64,000 nucleotides of DNA from Phenylobacterium zucineum HLK1 (lineage in GTDB: Bacteria; Pseudomonadota; Alphaproteobacteria; Caulobacterales; Caulobacteraceae). A model generated the notes under the pieces. It ran no database searches. It was not told the origin of the DNA and worked only from the letters and a program-made list of their open reading frames with translations. Below are positions 16,877 through 25,494 of this stretch, one piece after another. Location: contig NC_011144.1 in the NCBI RefSeq assembly GCF_000017265.1, forward strand, positions 1,714,001 through 1,778,000, read 5' to 3'. The position numbers and the translations under genes were made by a program. The first letter of the stretch is position 1, and each line of letters starts with the position of its first letter.

Positions 16877-17406
16877 CGCCGGAGGGGGCGGACGCGATGC
16901 TGGTCGCGGCCGTCCAGCGCGGCTCGACCGAGGCGTTCGCACGCCTGGTGCAGCGCCACCAGCAGGCCGTGCGGGCCTTCCTGCGCCGGGCCTGCGGCGA
17001 CTGGGCCCTGGCGGACGACCTGGCGCAGGAGACCTTCCTGGCCGCCTGGGGGCGGATCGGCCAGCTGCGGGCCGGGGCCAGCGTGCGGGCATGGCTGTGC
17101 GGCATCGGCTATCGCAAGCATCTGTCGGTGCTGCGCTCCGGCTCGCGGCGCAGGGCCCGGGACGCGCGTTACGAGCGGGAACGGCCGCCCGCGGCGGCGG
17201 CGATGACCGACGAGCGGCTGGCCCTGGAGGCCGCGATGGCGGAGCTGCCGGCCGACCAGCGGGCGTGCGTCGCCCTCTGCCTGGCGGCCGATTTCAGCCA
17301 CGCGGAGGCTGCCGCGGCGCTGGCGCTGCCGCTGGGCACGGTGAAGAGTCATGTGGCGCGGGGCCGTGCGCGGCTCCTGCAGGTGCTTGGAGATGGCGAT
17401 GCGTGA
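16873..17406 (+). CDS. ECF-type RNA polymerase sigma factor (module 1)
   Basis: This 177-residue protein is an extracytoplasmic-function sigma factor of the group IV class. Region 2 is seen in AFARLVQRHQQAVRAFLRRA with LADDLAQETFLAAW, and region 4 in LPADQRACVALCLAADFSHAEAAAALALPLGTVKSHVARGRARL. No extra domains are present. ATG at 16873 overlaps the upstream membrane gene, and the stop overlaps the small membrane gene, as in many sigma/anti-sigma operons. The regulon is not deducible from the sequence. Confidence 0.93.
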   Translation: MTPEGADAMLVAAVQRGSTEAFARLVQRHQQAVRAFLRRACGDWALADDLAQETFLAAWGRIGQLRAGASVRAWLCGIGYRKHLSVLRSGSRRRARDARYERERPPAAAAMTDERLALEAAMAELPADQRACVALCLAADFSHAEAAAALALPLGTVKSHVARGRARLLQVLGDGDA

Positions 17407-17707
17407 AGCTGACGAGCGGCTGAAGGCCCTGTTCGCGGCGGATGAGCCGCCGGCCACCGATCCCGCGTTTTCGGCCGCGGTCATGGAGGCGGTCCTGCGC
17501 CGGGAGTTCGTGGCGGAGCTGGCGCTGCTCGCCGGCGCGGCGGCGGTCGGCGCGCTGACACTTTGGGCGGTCTGGCCGGCGCTGGCGCCCGCAGTGGAGG
17601 CCGTGTCCGAAGCGGTGGCTCCGCTGGCGGCCACGCTGGCGTTGGCGATCGGGACGATCTTCCTGCTCCGCGGACCGAGGCGTGCGCCGGCTCCAGCGGA
17701 ATCATGA
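17399..17707 (+). CDS. small membrane protein, putative anti-sigma partner (module 1)
   Basis: This 102-residue protein begins with a cytoplasmic helix containing an acidic segment (READERLKALFAADEPPATD) and carries two transmembrane helices at about residues 42-60 and 72-92. ATG at 17399 has GGAG six bases upstream within the sigma gene; ATG at 17393 is an alternative. The overlap with the sigma gene and a single cytoplasmic domain of about 40 residues suggest an anti-sigma factor. No ZAS-type zinc motif is seen, so the role is inferred only from context. Confidence 0.6.
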   Translation: MREADERLKALFAADEPPATDPAFSAAVMEAVLRREFVAELALLAGAAAVGALTLWAVWPALAPAVEAVSEAVAPLAATLALAIGTIFLLRGPRRAPAPAES

Positions 17708-17810
17708 GCAACATTTCATGCTTAGGATTGCATCTGGGCGGCGCAGGCCAAGTCTCTAACAGTCAGAGACGGGCGCCTTCGCCCGGCTGAACTGGAGAGG
17801 ATAGACGTCC

Positions 17811-18191
17811 ATGGAGATCCTGGTTCCGATCTCACTGTTTGCGATGATCGCCGCACTGGTGATCGTCCCCCGCTATTTCCGCAGCCTCGAGCGCCAGAAG
17901 ATGGCCGACACCCTGCGCGTGGCCATCGAGAAGGGGCAGCCGATCCCGGGCGAAATCGTCGAGGCCATGTCCAGCAACGTGCGTTCGCCGGCCATGCCGC
18001 CGTCGCCGCAGCGGGACCTGCGCACCGGCATCATCTGGCTGGGCGTCGCCCTGGGCCTCGTCGCCCTGGGCCTGATCGTCGGCTTCGAGGAGCCCGACGC
18101 CAGCTACTGGTTCATCGGCATCGCCTCGTTCCCGGGCTTCATCGGCCTGGCCTTCATCGTCCTCGGCCTGATCAACAAGCCGAAGTCCTAG
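17811..18191 (+). CDS. DUF6249-like membrane protein (module 2)
   Basis: This 126-residue protein has an N-terminal transmembrane helix, a basic middle with RSLERQKMADTLRVAIEKGQPIPGE, and two hydrophobic helices at the end (IIWLGVALGLVALGLIVGF and a Gly-rich one). The arrangement resembles DUF6249 membrane proteins often encoded next to ECF sigma genes. It takes the same position as the 144-residue protein of module 1. Upstream, a GTCTCT-7-AGAGAC hairpin at 17752-17770 may be regulatory, but there is no strong evidence. Confidence 0.65.
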   Translation: MEILVPISLFAMIAALVIVPRYFRSLERQKMADTLRVAIEKGQPIPGEIVEAMSSNVRSPAMPPSPQRDLRTGIIWLGVALGLVALGLIVGFEEPDASYWFIGIASFPGFIGLAFIVLGLINKPKS

Positions 18192-18218
18192 AACCCTCCT
18201 AAAGGGGCATAGCCGCCC

Positions 18219-18803
18219 ATGCCGGGCACGAAACCATCGAGCTTCGCCAGCCTGCACGACGTCGAGCTCTGCTCGCACGCCGCGGCCGGCGAGGGGCGCG
18301 CCTTCGGGGAGCTTGCGCGCCGCCACGGCTCGGCCGTCCGCTACCTGCTGCGCCGGATGGGCGCCCAGGCGGCTGAGGCCGACGACGTGGCCCAGGACGC
18401 CTTCCTCACCGCCTTCCAGCGGATCACCGAGTTCCGCGGCGAGGGGACCTTCGCCGCCTGGGTGAAGCGGATCGCCGCGCGCCATTATCTGCGCCGGCTC
18501 CAGCGCGACCGGCGGCTGAGCGAGCTGGCGGCGGAGGGGGGCGAAGAGGAGATCGAGATCGCGGCGGGCGACGCAGACCACCGGATCGACCTGGACGAGG
18601 CCCTGAAGGCGCTCTCCAAGGCCGAGCGGCTGTGCGTGTCGCTGTGCTTCGGCGCGGGCCTTTCCCACGGCGAGGCGGCCGAGGCCTTGAACCTGCCGCT
18701 TGGAACGGTCAAATCCCATGTCAAACGTGGTCTGGATAAGCTCAGAGCGCGACTGGCGCCGACCGAGGGCGCCGTCCTGGAAGGGAGGCGGGGCAATGGC
18801 TGA
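18219..18803 (+). CDS. ECF-type RNA polymerase sigma factor (module 2)
   Basis: This 194-residue ECF sigma factor shows region 2 (FGELARRHGSAVRYLLRRM with EADDVAQDAFLTAF) and region 4 (LSKAERLCVSLCFGAGLSHGEAAEALNLPLGTVKSHVKRGLDKL). Its region 4 ends with the same LPLGTVKSHV sequence as the module 1 sigma factor, so the two are clear paralogues. Its stop overlaps the next gene by eight bases. Together with the genes around it, it forms the second of two similar three-gene modules. Confidence 0.93.
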   Translation: MPGTKPSSFASLHDVELCSHAAAGEGRAFGELARRHGSAVRYLLRRMGAQAAEADDVAQDAFLTAFQRITEFRGEGTFAAWVKRIAARHYLRRLQRDRRLSELAAEGGEEEIEIAAGDADHRIDLDEALKALSKAERLCVSLCFGAGLSHGEAAEALNLPLGTVKSHVKRGLDKLRARLAPTEGAVLEGRRGNG

Positions 18804-19167
18804 CGATTTCGAACGCCGCCTCGAGCGCCTGTTCTCCGAAGCGCCGGAGCTGCCGGATTGCGCGGCCTTCGCGCAGGGCGTCGAGCGTAAGCTGAACCGC
18901 GGCTGGCAGACCCGGCGCTGGCTGATCGGCTGCGCCGGCGTGACCGGCGGGGTCGTGGGCGCGAGCCAGCTCGTCTATTCCAACCTGTACCAGCGCATCG
19001 AGACGGCCGAGGATTCCGCCCGGGCGCTGTCGGCGGGCCTGTCGCAGGTCGCCCCCAGCGCCGAGATGGTCTCGGCCCTGTCGGGCGGCTTCGGCGTCTG
19101 GGTCGCGGTCGGCCTGGCCGTGCTGCTGCTGGGCTTCGCCCTGTCGCGCGTCATCGAGGAGATCTGA
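18796..19167 (+). CDS. small membrane protein, putative anti-sigma partner (module 2)
   Basis: This 123-residue protein starts with MADDFERRLERLFSEAPELPDCAAFAQGVERKL, a cytoplasmic part, then has one transmembrane helix at about residues 42-58 and another at about 95-113. The layout is the same as in the 102-residue protein of module 1, though the linker is longer. The ATG at 18796 overlaps the end of the sigma gene. It is a candidate anti-sigma factor; no metal-binding motif that would identify a known class is visible. Confidence 0.6.
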   Translation: MADDFERRLERLFSEAPELPDCAAFAQGVERKLNRGWQTRRWLIGCAGVTGGVVGASQLVYSNLYQRIETAEDSARALSAGLSQVAPSAEMVSALSGGFGVWVAVGLAVLLLGFALSRVIEEI

Positions 19168-19170
19168 GGC

Positions 19171-19998
19171 TTGTCCAGCCACCGGGAAGAGAAGGTCCGG
19201 CGCATCGCCGCCCCGGACATCGCTGCGCGCAAGGGCGGCACGCCGATCGTGTGCCTCACTGCCTACACCGCGCCGGTGGCCGAGCTCCTGGACGAGCACT
19301 GCGACCTGCTGCTGGTGGGCGACAGCGTGGGCATGGTGGTCCACGGGCTTCCGAACACCGTCGGCGTGACGCTCGACATGATGATCCTGCACGGCCAGGC
19401 GGTGATGCGCGGCTCGCGCCGCGCCATGGTCGTCGTGGACATGCCGTTCGGCTCGTACGAGGGCGCCCCCGAGACCGCCTACGACAACGCCGCCCGCCTC
19501 ATGAAGGAGACGGGCGCGCAGGCCGTGAAGGTCGAGTCCGGTCCGACCGTCATCGACACCATCCAGTACCTGGTGAAGCGCGGCATCCCGGTCATGGGGC
19601 ACGTCGGCCTGCGGCCCCAGGCGGTTCTGGTGGACGGCGGCTTCAAGGCCAAGGGCAAGGCGGGCGAGGAGCGCCGCCGCATCCTGGAGGAGGCGAGGGC
19701 GACCGCCGACGCCGGCGCGTTCGCGGTGGTGGTCGAGGGCGTGGCCGAGGGCCTGGCCCGGGAGATCACCGAGGCCATCGAGGTTCCGACCATCGGCATC
19801 GGCGCGTCCGCGGGCTGCGACGGGCAGATCCTGGTCACGGACGACATGCTGGGCCTCTTCGACTGGACCCCGAAGTTCGTGCGCCGTTACGGCGACCTGC
19901 GGGGCGAGATCGGCAAGGCCGTGGCGGCCTACGCAGAGGATGTCCGGGCCCGTCGCTTCCCGGGACCAGCCGAGATCTACTTCGCCAAGGCGGGGTAG
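19171..19998 (+). CDS. panB: 3-methyl-2-oxobutanoate hydroxymethyltransferase
   Basis: This 275-residue enzyme catalyses the first committed step of pantothenate synthesis, transfer of a hydroxymethyl group from methylene-tetrahydrofolate to 2-oxoisovalerate. Family signatures are complete: [32 protein letters not shown], then [33 protein letters not shown] and [21 protein letters not shown]. The start is TTG at 19171, four bases after the preceding stop, with GAGG upstream, so it may be cotranscribed with the sigma module. The partner gene panC is not in the window. Confidence 0.96.
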   Translation: MSSHREEKVRRIAAPDIAARKGGTPIVCLTAYTAPVAELLDEHCDLLLVGDSVGMVVHGLPNTVGVTLDMMILHGQAVMRGSRRAMVVVDMPFGSYEGAPETAYDNAARLMKETGAQAVKVESGPTVIDTIQYLVKRGIPVMGHVGLRPQAVLVDGGFKAKGKAGEERRRILEEARATADAGAFAVVVEGVAEGLAREITEAIEVPTIGIGASAGCDGQILVTDDMLGLFDWTPKFVRRYGDLRGEIGKAVAAYAEDVRARRFPGPAEIYFAKAG

Positions 19999-20000
19999 CG

Positions 20001-20027
20001 TTGCGGCTGAGGGCGGCGCGCTATAGG
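20001..20027 (+). promoter_or_regulatory. putative housekeeping promoter before the TPR-bamB-der genes
   Basis: TTGCGGC at 20001-20007 and GCTATAGG at 20020-20027 are separated by 12 bases, which agrees with the Caulobacter housekeeping pattern TTGACGS-N10-14-GCTANAWC. It lies about 50 bases upstream of the GTG start of the TPR gene and directly after panB. This is a pattern match and has not been tested. Confidence 0.55.
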
Positions 20028-20078
20028 TTCCCGGCCTCTGCCCCAAGGGCCAGCTAAAGAGTCCGGAGTCCCCTTCAC

Positions 20079-20849
20079 GTGACGGATCTGTTCGAAGAGG
20101 TCGAGGAGCAGCTTCGCTCCGACCGCTACCGGTCGCTCGCGCGCCGGACTCTCCCCTGGATCCTGGCCGCCGTCGCGCTCGTCCTGGTGGCCGTCCTCGC
20201 CTACTGGGGCTGGGACACTTGGCGCAGCCGTGAGGTCGCCAAGGCCTCGGAGCAGTATCAGGCCGCGGGCGAGGCCCTGGCGGCCGGGGACCGCGCCAAG
20301 GCCCAACAGCTGTGGACCGAGGTCTCCCAGTCCTCCGCCGGCGGGTACAAGTCGCTGGCCCTGATGCAGCTGGGCGCCCTGAACCTCGACGAGAACAAGA
20401 CGGACGAGGCCGTGAAGCTGTTCGACCAGGCGGCGAGCGCCGCGCCGGACGAGCTGATCGGCGACGCCGCCCGCCTCAAATCCGCCTTCGCCGTGCTCGA
20501 CACGGCTCCCTACAAGGACGTGGAGGCGCGCTTGACGCCGCTGATCAAGGACGGCCGCCCCTACCGGGTGCAGGCGCGCGAGGCGCTCGCCTTCGCCAAG
20601 CTGATGGCCGGAGACACTGCCGGCGCCCGCGGGGACTTCGTCGTGCTGCAGCAGATGCTGGACGCCTCGGACGGGGTCCGCGCCCGCGCCCAGGCCGCGA
20701 TCAGCCTGATCGATTCCGGCTCGGCCAAGGCCCTGCCGGGCGTCGTCAAGCAGGCCGCCGCCATGCCGCCCCCCATGATGGTGCAGCCCGGCGCCGTGCT
20801 CGGCGCTGACGGCGCTGCGCCGCAACCGCAAGCCAACGGACCGCAATGA
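20079..20849 (+). CDS. tetratricopeptide membrane protein (YfgM-like)
   Basis: This 256-residue protein has a short cytoplasmic N-terminus with the DLFEEVEEQLRSDRYRSLARR motif, one transmembrane helix at residues 25-46, and a periplasmic tetratricopeptide-type region with Ala-rich helices. YfgM-like proteins act in the periplasmic chaperone network next to BamB and the Sec translocon. The gene starts with GTG at 20079 and overlaps bamB by four bases, so the function in outer-membrane assembly is supported by both topology and context. Confidence 0.85.
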   Translation: MTDLFEEVEEQLRSDRYRSLARRTLPWILAAVALVLVAVLAYWGWDTWRSREVAKASEQYQAAGEALAAGDRAKAQQLWTEVSQSSAGGYKSLALMQLGALNLDENKTDEAVKLFDQAASAAPDELIGDAARLKSAFAVLDTAPYKDVEARLTPLIKDGRPYRVQAREALAFAKLMAGDTAGARGDFVVLQQMLDASDGVRARAQAAISLIDSGSAKALPGVVKQAAAMPPPMMVQPGAVLGADGAAPQPQANGPQ

Positions 20850-22237
20850 CGTCGCGCCGCAACACTCTCCTGGCCGTCTGCCTCATCGCCGCGCTGGGCG
20901 CGAGCGGCTGCTCGACGCTGGGACGCCTGAACCCGTTCGACCGCGGCGACGAGGGCCCGCAGGAGACCGCCGGCGAGGGCCAGCGCATCTCCATCGTTCC
21001 GGCCGACCAGCGGCTGGAGCCCGCCGCCGCGCTGCAGGGCGTGGAGTTCTCGCTGCCGACGCCTTCGACGATCGCGGCCTGGCCGCTGCCGGGCGGCACG
21101 CCCGAGCAGTCGGTGGACCATGTGGACGCCGCGCCGAACCTGCAGATCGCCTGGCGACGCGGCTTCGGCGAGGGCTCCCAGCGGGGCCGCTACATCATTG
21201 CTCCGCCGGTGGCGGCCGACGGCAAGGTGTTCGTCATGGACGCCGAGGGCCGCGTCTCGGCGCACGACGCCCGCAGCGGCGGCCAGCTCTGGCGCACCGC
21301 CACCAACCCCGGCGACAACAAGCGCGACAAGCTCGGCTTCGGCGGCGGCATCGCCTACGCCGACGGCAAGCTTTACGTCACCTCCGGCTTCCGGCAGGTG
21401 ATGCAGATCGACGCCAACACCGGCGCCGTCGGCTGGCGGGCCAAGACCAGCGAGCCGGTGCACGGCGCGCCGACCGTCGCCGCGGGCCGCGTGATGGCCG
21501 TGGCGCTGGACAATTCGCTGCTCACCTTCGAGACGGCGACCGGCACGCCGAGCTGGACCTACCAGGCGCTCGCCGAATCCGCCCGCATCCTGCGCGCCTC
21601 CAGCCCGGCGGTGTCGGGCGACACCGTGGTGGCGGCCTTCGGGTCGGGCGAGCTCGTGGCCCTCAGGGCCGCCAACGGCAACGACCTGTGGAACGAGGCC
21701 CTGTCGCGGGCGAGCCGCACCAGCGCGCTGTCCGAGATCCGCGACATTCCCGGCCGCCCGGTCATCTACCAGGGCGACGTCTTTGCGGTGAGCCACTCGG
21801 GCGTCTTCGCGGCCATCGACCTTCGCACGGGCCAAGCCCGCTGGAGCCTGCCGGTCGCGGGCGTCACCTCGCCGCTTCCGGCCGGCGACGTCGTCTACGT
21901 GGTCTCCAAGGCCGGCGAGGTGATCTGCGCCTCGCGCGAGACGGGCCAGATCTACTGGATCCGCGACCTCAACGAGGGCTTCAAGGGCAAGAAGAAGGGC
22001 GGCTTCCTCGGCATCGGCGGCCAGCGCATGGGCCGGCCGATCTGGTCGGGCCCGATGCTGACCAACAACAAGCTGATCCTCGCGGGCCAGACGGGCGACC
22101 TCGCCGTGCTGAACGCCAAGACGGGCGAGGTCGAGCGGCGCATCGACCTGGGCGGTCCGGCCATGCTCTCGCCCATCGCCATGGGCGACACCATCTACGT
22201 GGTCACCGACGAAGCCACGCTGATCGCACTTCGTTGA
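20846..22237 (+). CDS. bamB: outer-membrane assembly lipoprotein BamB
   Basis: This 463-residue lipoprotein is a component of the BAM complex that inserts beta-barrel proteins in the outer membrane. A signal peptide with lipobox ASGC (Cys22) is followed by a propeller of PQQ-like repeats, such as GKVFVMDAEGRVSAHDARSG, GKLYVTSGFRQVMQIDANTG and TIYVVTDEATLIAL. About eight blades can be counted. It lies between the TPR gene and der, the conserved bamB-der arrangement of proteobacteria. The protein is somewhat longer than the E. coli one. Confidence 0.9.
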   Translation: MTSRRNTLLAVCLIAALGASGCSTLGRLNPFDRGDEGPQETAGEGQRISIVPADQRLEPAAALQGVEFSLPTPSTIAAWPLPGGTPEQSVDHVDAAPNLQIAWRRGFGEGSQRGRYIIAPPVAADGKVFVMDAEGRVSAHDARSGGQLWRTATNPGDNKRDKLGFGGGIAYADGKLYVTSGFRQVMQIDANTGAVGWRAKTSEPVHGAPTVAAGRVMAVALDNSLLTFETATGTPSWTYQALAESARILRASSPAVSGDTVVAAFGSGELVALRAANGNDLWNEALSRASRTSALSEIRDIPGRPVIYQGDVFAVSHSGVFAAIDLRTGQARWSLPVAGVTSPLPAGDVVYVVSKAGEVICASRETGQIYWIRDLNEGFKGKKKGGFLGIGGQRMGRPIWSGPMLTNNKLILAGQTGDLAVLNAKTGEVERRIDLGGPAMLSPIAMGDTIYVVTDEATLIALR

Positions 22238-22258
22238 CCGGACGTATAGGCTGACGGC

Positions 22259-23788
22259 ATGCCGCTGAAGCTCGCGATCGTCGGCCGCCCGAATGTGGGC
22301 AAGTCCACGCTGTTCAACCGGCTGGCGGGCCGCAAGCTCGCCATAGTCGACGACCGGCCGGGGGTCACCCGCGACCGCCGGTTCGGCACGGGCCGCCTGG
22401 GCGACCTGGATCTCGAGCTGATCGACACCGCCGGGTTCGAGGACGTCACCGACGAGAGCCTCGAGGCCCGCATGCGCGCCCAGACCGAGCGGGCGGTGGA
22501 CGAATGCGACGTGGCGCTCTTCGTCATCGACTCCCGCGAGGGCGTCACGCCGGCGGACAGGATCTTCGCCGAAATCCTGCGCAAGCGGGACAAGCCTGTC
22601 ATCCTCGCCGCCAACAAGGCCGAGGGCAGGCAGGGCGAGGCCGGCATCCTCGACGCCTGGGGCCTGGGCCTGGGCGAGCCGGTCCCGATCTCGGCCGAAC
22701 ACGGCGAGGGCATGGCCGACCTCTATGCGGCGCTGGCCGCCGTCTGGGCCGAGGACGAGGACGAGGAGGAGGCCGAGGACGAGAGCGACAAGCCGGTCCG
22801 CATCGCCATCGTCGGCCGCCCGAACGCGGGCAAGTCCACCCTGGTCAACCGGCTCATCGGCGAGGACCGCCTGCTGACCGGCCCGGAGGCGGGGATCACG
22901 CGCGACGCCATTCCCGTCGACTGGGAGTGGGAGGGACGGCCGATCCGCCTGGTCGATACGGCGGGCCTGCGGCGCAAGGCCAAGGTGCAGGAGAAGCTGG
23001 AGAAGCTTTCCACCCAGGACACCATCCGGGCCATCACGTTCGCCGAGGTGGTGCTGCTGGTGATGGACGCCACCCATCCGTTCGAGATCCAGGACCTGCA
23101 GATCGCCGACCTCTGCGAGCGCGAGGGGCGGGGGCTGGTGTTCGTGCTGACCAAGTGGGACCTGGTGGAGGAGCCGCAGGCGGTCCTCGCCGAGATCACC
23201 GAGGAGGCCTACCGCCTCCTGCCGCAGGTGAAGGGATCGCCCATCGTGGCGCTTTCGGCCGAGACCGGCCGGGGCATGGACCGGCTGATGCCGGCCGTCC
23301 TGAAGGTCCATGGCGACTGGTCGACGAAGGTGAAGACCCGCGACCTCAACGACTGGCTGCGCATGGCCGTCGAGCGGCACCCGCCGCCGGCGGTGAACGG
23401 CCGGCGGGTGAAGCCGAAGTACATGGCCCAGACCAAGGCCAGGCCGCCGACGTTCGTGATGTTCGCCTCCCGCGCCGACCAGCTGCCGGACCACTACCGG
23501 CGCTATCTGGTCAATTCGCTGCGCGAGAGCTTCGACCTGCCGGGGGTGCCGATCCGGCTCAGCGTGCGGTCGAACAAGAACCCCTTCGCCGAGGGGCAGG
23601 AGGGGGGCGCCGAACGCGCGCCCGCGCCGCGCTCCAAGCCGAAGGGGGAGGGCGGTCCGCCGAAGCCGAAAGGCCCGGCCAAGGCCAAGCGCACGCCGAC
23701 CCGGGGACGGGCGGCCAAGCTGGCCCGGCCCGGCGTCAAGCCGAAGCGAGCTTCCCGGCCCTCTTCCAGTCGGCGAACACCACGTTAG
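22259..23788 (+). CDS. der: ribosome-assembly GTPase Der (EngA)
   Basis: This 509-residue protein is the double GTPase needed for 50S ribosome maturation. Two G domains in tandem carry GRPNVGKST (near residue 8) and GRPNAGKST (near residue 187), each with its own NKA/TKWD box and switch regions, followed by a KH-like C-terminal domain. The last 60 residues are a Lys/Pro/Arg-rich tail absent in many Der proteins, which probably contacts rRNA. The end of this tail overlaps the convergent SDR gene by 53 bases. Identification is certain from the two-domain pattern. Confidence 0.97.
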   Translation: MPLKLAIVGRPNVGKSTLFNRLAGRKLAIVDDRPGVTRDRRFGTGRLGDLDLELIDTAGFEDVTDESLEARMRAQTERAVDECDVALFVIDSREGVTPADRIFAEILRKRDKPVILAANKAEGRQGEAGILDAWGLGLGEPVPISAEHGEGMADLYAALAAVWAEDEDEEEAEDESDKPVRIAIVGRPNAGKSTLVNRLIGEDRLLTGPEAGITRDAIPVDWEWEGRPIRLVDTAGLRRKAKVQEKLEKLSTQDTIRAITFAEVVLLVMDATHPFEIQDLQIADLCEREGRGLVFVLTKWDLVEEPQAVLAEITEEAYRLLPQVKGSPIVALSAETGRGMDRLMPAVLKVHGDWSTKVKTRDLNDWLRMAVERHPPPAVNGRRVKPKYMAQTKARPPTFVMFASRADQLPDHYRRYLVNSLRESFDLPGVPIRLSVRSNKNPFAEGQEGGAERAPAPRSKPKGEGGPPKPKGPAKAKRTPTRGRAAKLARPGVKPKRASRPSSSRRTPR

Positions 23789-24482
23789 ACGTGGGCAGGC
23801 CCAGGTCGGCCTGGGCGAGCTCCACCACCAGCGGCCCGATCTCGGAGGGGTCGGGCAGGCTCATCGGATCCTCGCCCGGCATGGCCTCGGCGCGCATCTT
23901 CGTGCGCATCGCGCCGGGCTCGAGCAGGACGGCCCGGATCTTGGTCTGCTCCAGCTCGTCGGCCCAGGTGCGGACCAAGTTCTCCAGCGCGGCCTTGGAG
24001 GCTCCGTAGGGGCCCCAGAAAGCCTTCGGATTGTGCGCGCGGCTGGTGGTCAGGAAGATCGCCCGGGGGCGCTCGGAGGCGCGCAGGAGGGGTTCTGCGC
24101 TGCGGATCAGGCGATACGAGGCGGTGAGGTTCACGTCCATCACGCGCGCCCAGTGCTTGGGCTCGATGTGCGACACCGGCGTGATGGGCCCCAGGATCGC
24201 GGCGGCGTGGACGAGGATGTCCAGGCGGCCGAACCGCTGGTGGACGGCCAGGCCGAGCTGGTCCAGCGCGCCTTCCTCGGCGATGTCCATCGGCACGAGG
24301 GTGGCGGACTTGCCAGTGGCGGCGCGGATCTCGTCGTCCAGCTCCTCGAGACCGCCCTGGGTGCGGGCGACGGCGACCACGTGGGCGCCGGCCTTGGCCA
24401 GGGCGAGGGCGGCGGCGCGGCCGATGCCGCGGCTGGCGCCGGTGACGAGGGCGATACGGTCGGTAAGGGGCAGGTCGGGCAT
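23736..24482 (-). CDS. SDR-family NAD(P)-dependent oxidoreductase
   Basis: This 248-residue protein is a classical short-chain dehydrogenase: the cofactor motif TGASRGIG is at residues 14-21, VHAAA replaces the usual NNAG-type motif, and the YGASK catalytic Tyr/Lys pair follows a Ser-containing FLTTSRAH segment. The substrate cannot be told. The 3' end overlaps the der gene on the opposite strand by 53 bases. Together with the transporter, purF, cvpA and radA downstream it forms a run of minus-strand genes that is found in the same order in Caulobacter-type genomes. Confidence 0.9.
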   Translation of the reverse strand: MPDLPLTDRIALVTGASRGIGRAAALALAKAGAHVVAVARTQGGLEELDDEIRAATGKSATLVPMDIAEEGALDQLGLAVHQRFGRLDILVHAAAILGPITPVSHIEPKHWARVMDVNLTASYRLIRSAEPLLRASERPRAIFLTTSRAHNPKAFWGPYGASKAALENLVRTWADELEQTKIRAVLLEPGAMRTKMRAEAMPGEDPMSLPDPSEIGPLVVELAQADLGLPTSNVVFADWKRAGKLASA

Positions 24483-24492
24483 GGGCGGCTCT

Positions 24493-25494
24493 CTAGCCGC
24501 TTACGGCCTCGATGTCAGGCCGCCGCGCGTAGCGCTGGGCCATGGCGGCGCAGGCCATCAGCTGCATCTGGTGGAAGATCAGGAGCGGGATCATGGCGAC
24601 CCCCGCCGCTGCCGCGGGGAACAGGGCGGCGGCCATGGGCGCCCCGCTGGCCAGCGACTTCTTCGAGCCGCAGAAGACGATGGCGATCTCGTCGGGCTTG
24701 TCGAAGCCAAGGACCCGCGCCGCCACTGCGGTGAGCGCCAGGACGGCCCCCAGGAGGGCCGCGCACAGGGCGAACACCCGCGCGAGGTCGAGGCCGCTCA
24801 GGACGTCCCAGACCCCCTCGACCACCGCGCCCGAGAAGGCCGTGTAGACCACCAGCAGGATGGCCCCGCGGTCGATCAGGCCGACGACGCGGGCGTTCCG
24901 GGAGATCCGCTCGCCGATCCAGCCGCGCAGGGCCTGCCCGGCGACGAAGGGGACGAGCAGCTGCAGGACGATGGCCTGCACCGAGCGGGCGTCCACGCCG
25001 CCCTGAGCCTGCAGCAGGAGCCCGACCAGAAGCGGCGTGACGGCGATCCCCAGGAGGTTCGAGGCGGAGGCCGCGGCCACCGCCGCCGCCACGTTGCCGC
25101 GGGCGATGGCCGTGAAGGCGATGGAGGACTGGATGGTCGAGGGCAGGCAGCCCAGGAACACGAGGCCGGCGGCCAGTTCGGGCGGCGTGATCCAGGCGGG
25201 CAGGGCGGCCAGGCCCAGCGTCAGCAGCGGGAACAGGGCGAAAGTGGAGGCCAAGACCACCAGGTGCAGGCGCCAGTGCGTCAGGCCGCGGATCACGGCC
25301 TCGCGCGAGAGCCGCGCGCCGTGGAGGAAGAACACCAGGGCGATGGCGGCCCGGGTCACCCAGTCCAGGCTGAGCGCCGCCTGCCCCTGCGCAGGCGCGA
25401 TCGTCGCGGCCGCGCCCATCAGCACGATCAGGATCAGGTACCAGTCGGGCTTGATCTTGATCCGGGAGAGCAGGCCCGCCCGGGGCGCGCTCAC
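24493..25494 (-). CDS. SBF-like (bile acid:sodium symporter fold) transporter
   Basis: This 333-residue integral membrane protein has about nine to ten hydrophobic helices and belongs to the SBF-like branch of the bile acid:sodium symporter fold. Conserved parts are FFLHGARLSREAVIRGLTHW near the N-terminus and the FCGSKKSLASGAPMA segment in the second half, which is characteristic of this branch. The substrate is not known. The start ATG overlaps the purF stop by four bases, so both are in one operon. Confidence 0.85.
   Translation of the reverse strand: MSAPRAGLLSRIKIKPDWYLILIVLMGAAATIAPAQGQAALSLDWVTRAAIALVFFLHGARLSREAVIRGLTHWRLHLVVLASTFALFPLLTLGLAALPAWITPPELAAGLVFLGCLPSTIQSSIAFTAIARGNVAAAVAAASASNLLGIAVTPLLVGLLLQAQGGVDARSVQAIVLQLLVPFVAGQALRGWIGERISRNARVVGLIDRGAILLVVYTAFSGAVVEGVWDVLSGLDLARVFALCAALLGAVLALTAVAARVLGFDKPDEIAIVFCGSKKSLASGAPMAAALFPAAAAGVAMIPLLIFHQMQLMACAAMAQRYARRPDIEAVSG

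Noticed and set aside
20561..23494. A very long minus-strand open frame of 977 codons
   Set aside because: It is antisense to the TPR gene, bamB and der, all well supported by motifs. Long antisense frames are expected in DNA this GC-rich; the translated sequence has no recognisable domain and odd composition (Arg/Gly/His-rich).
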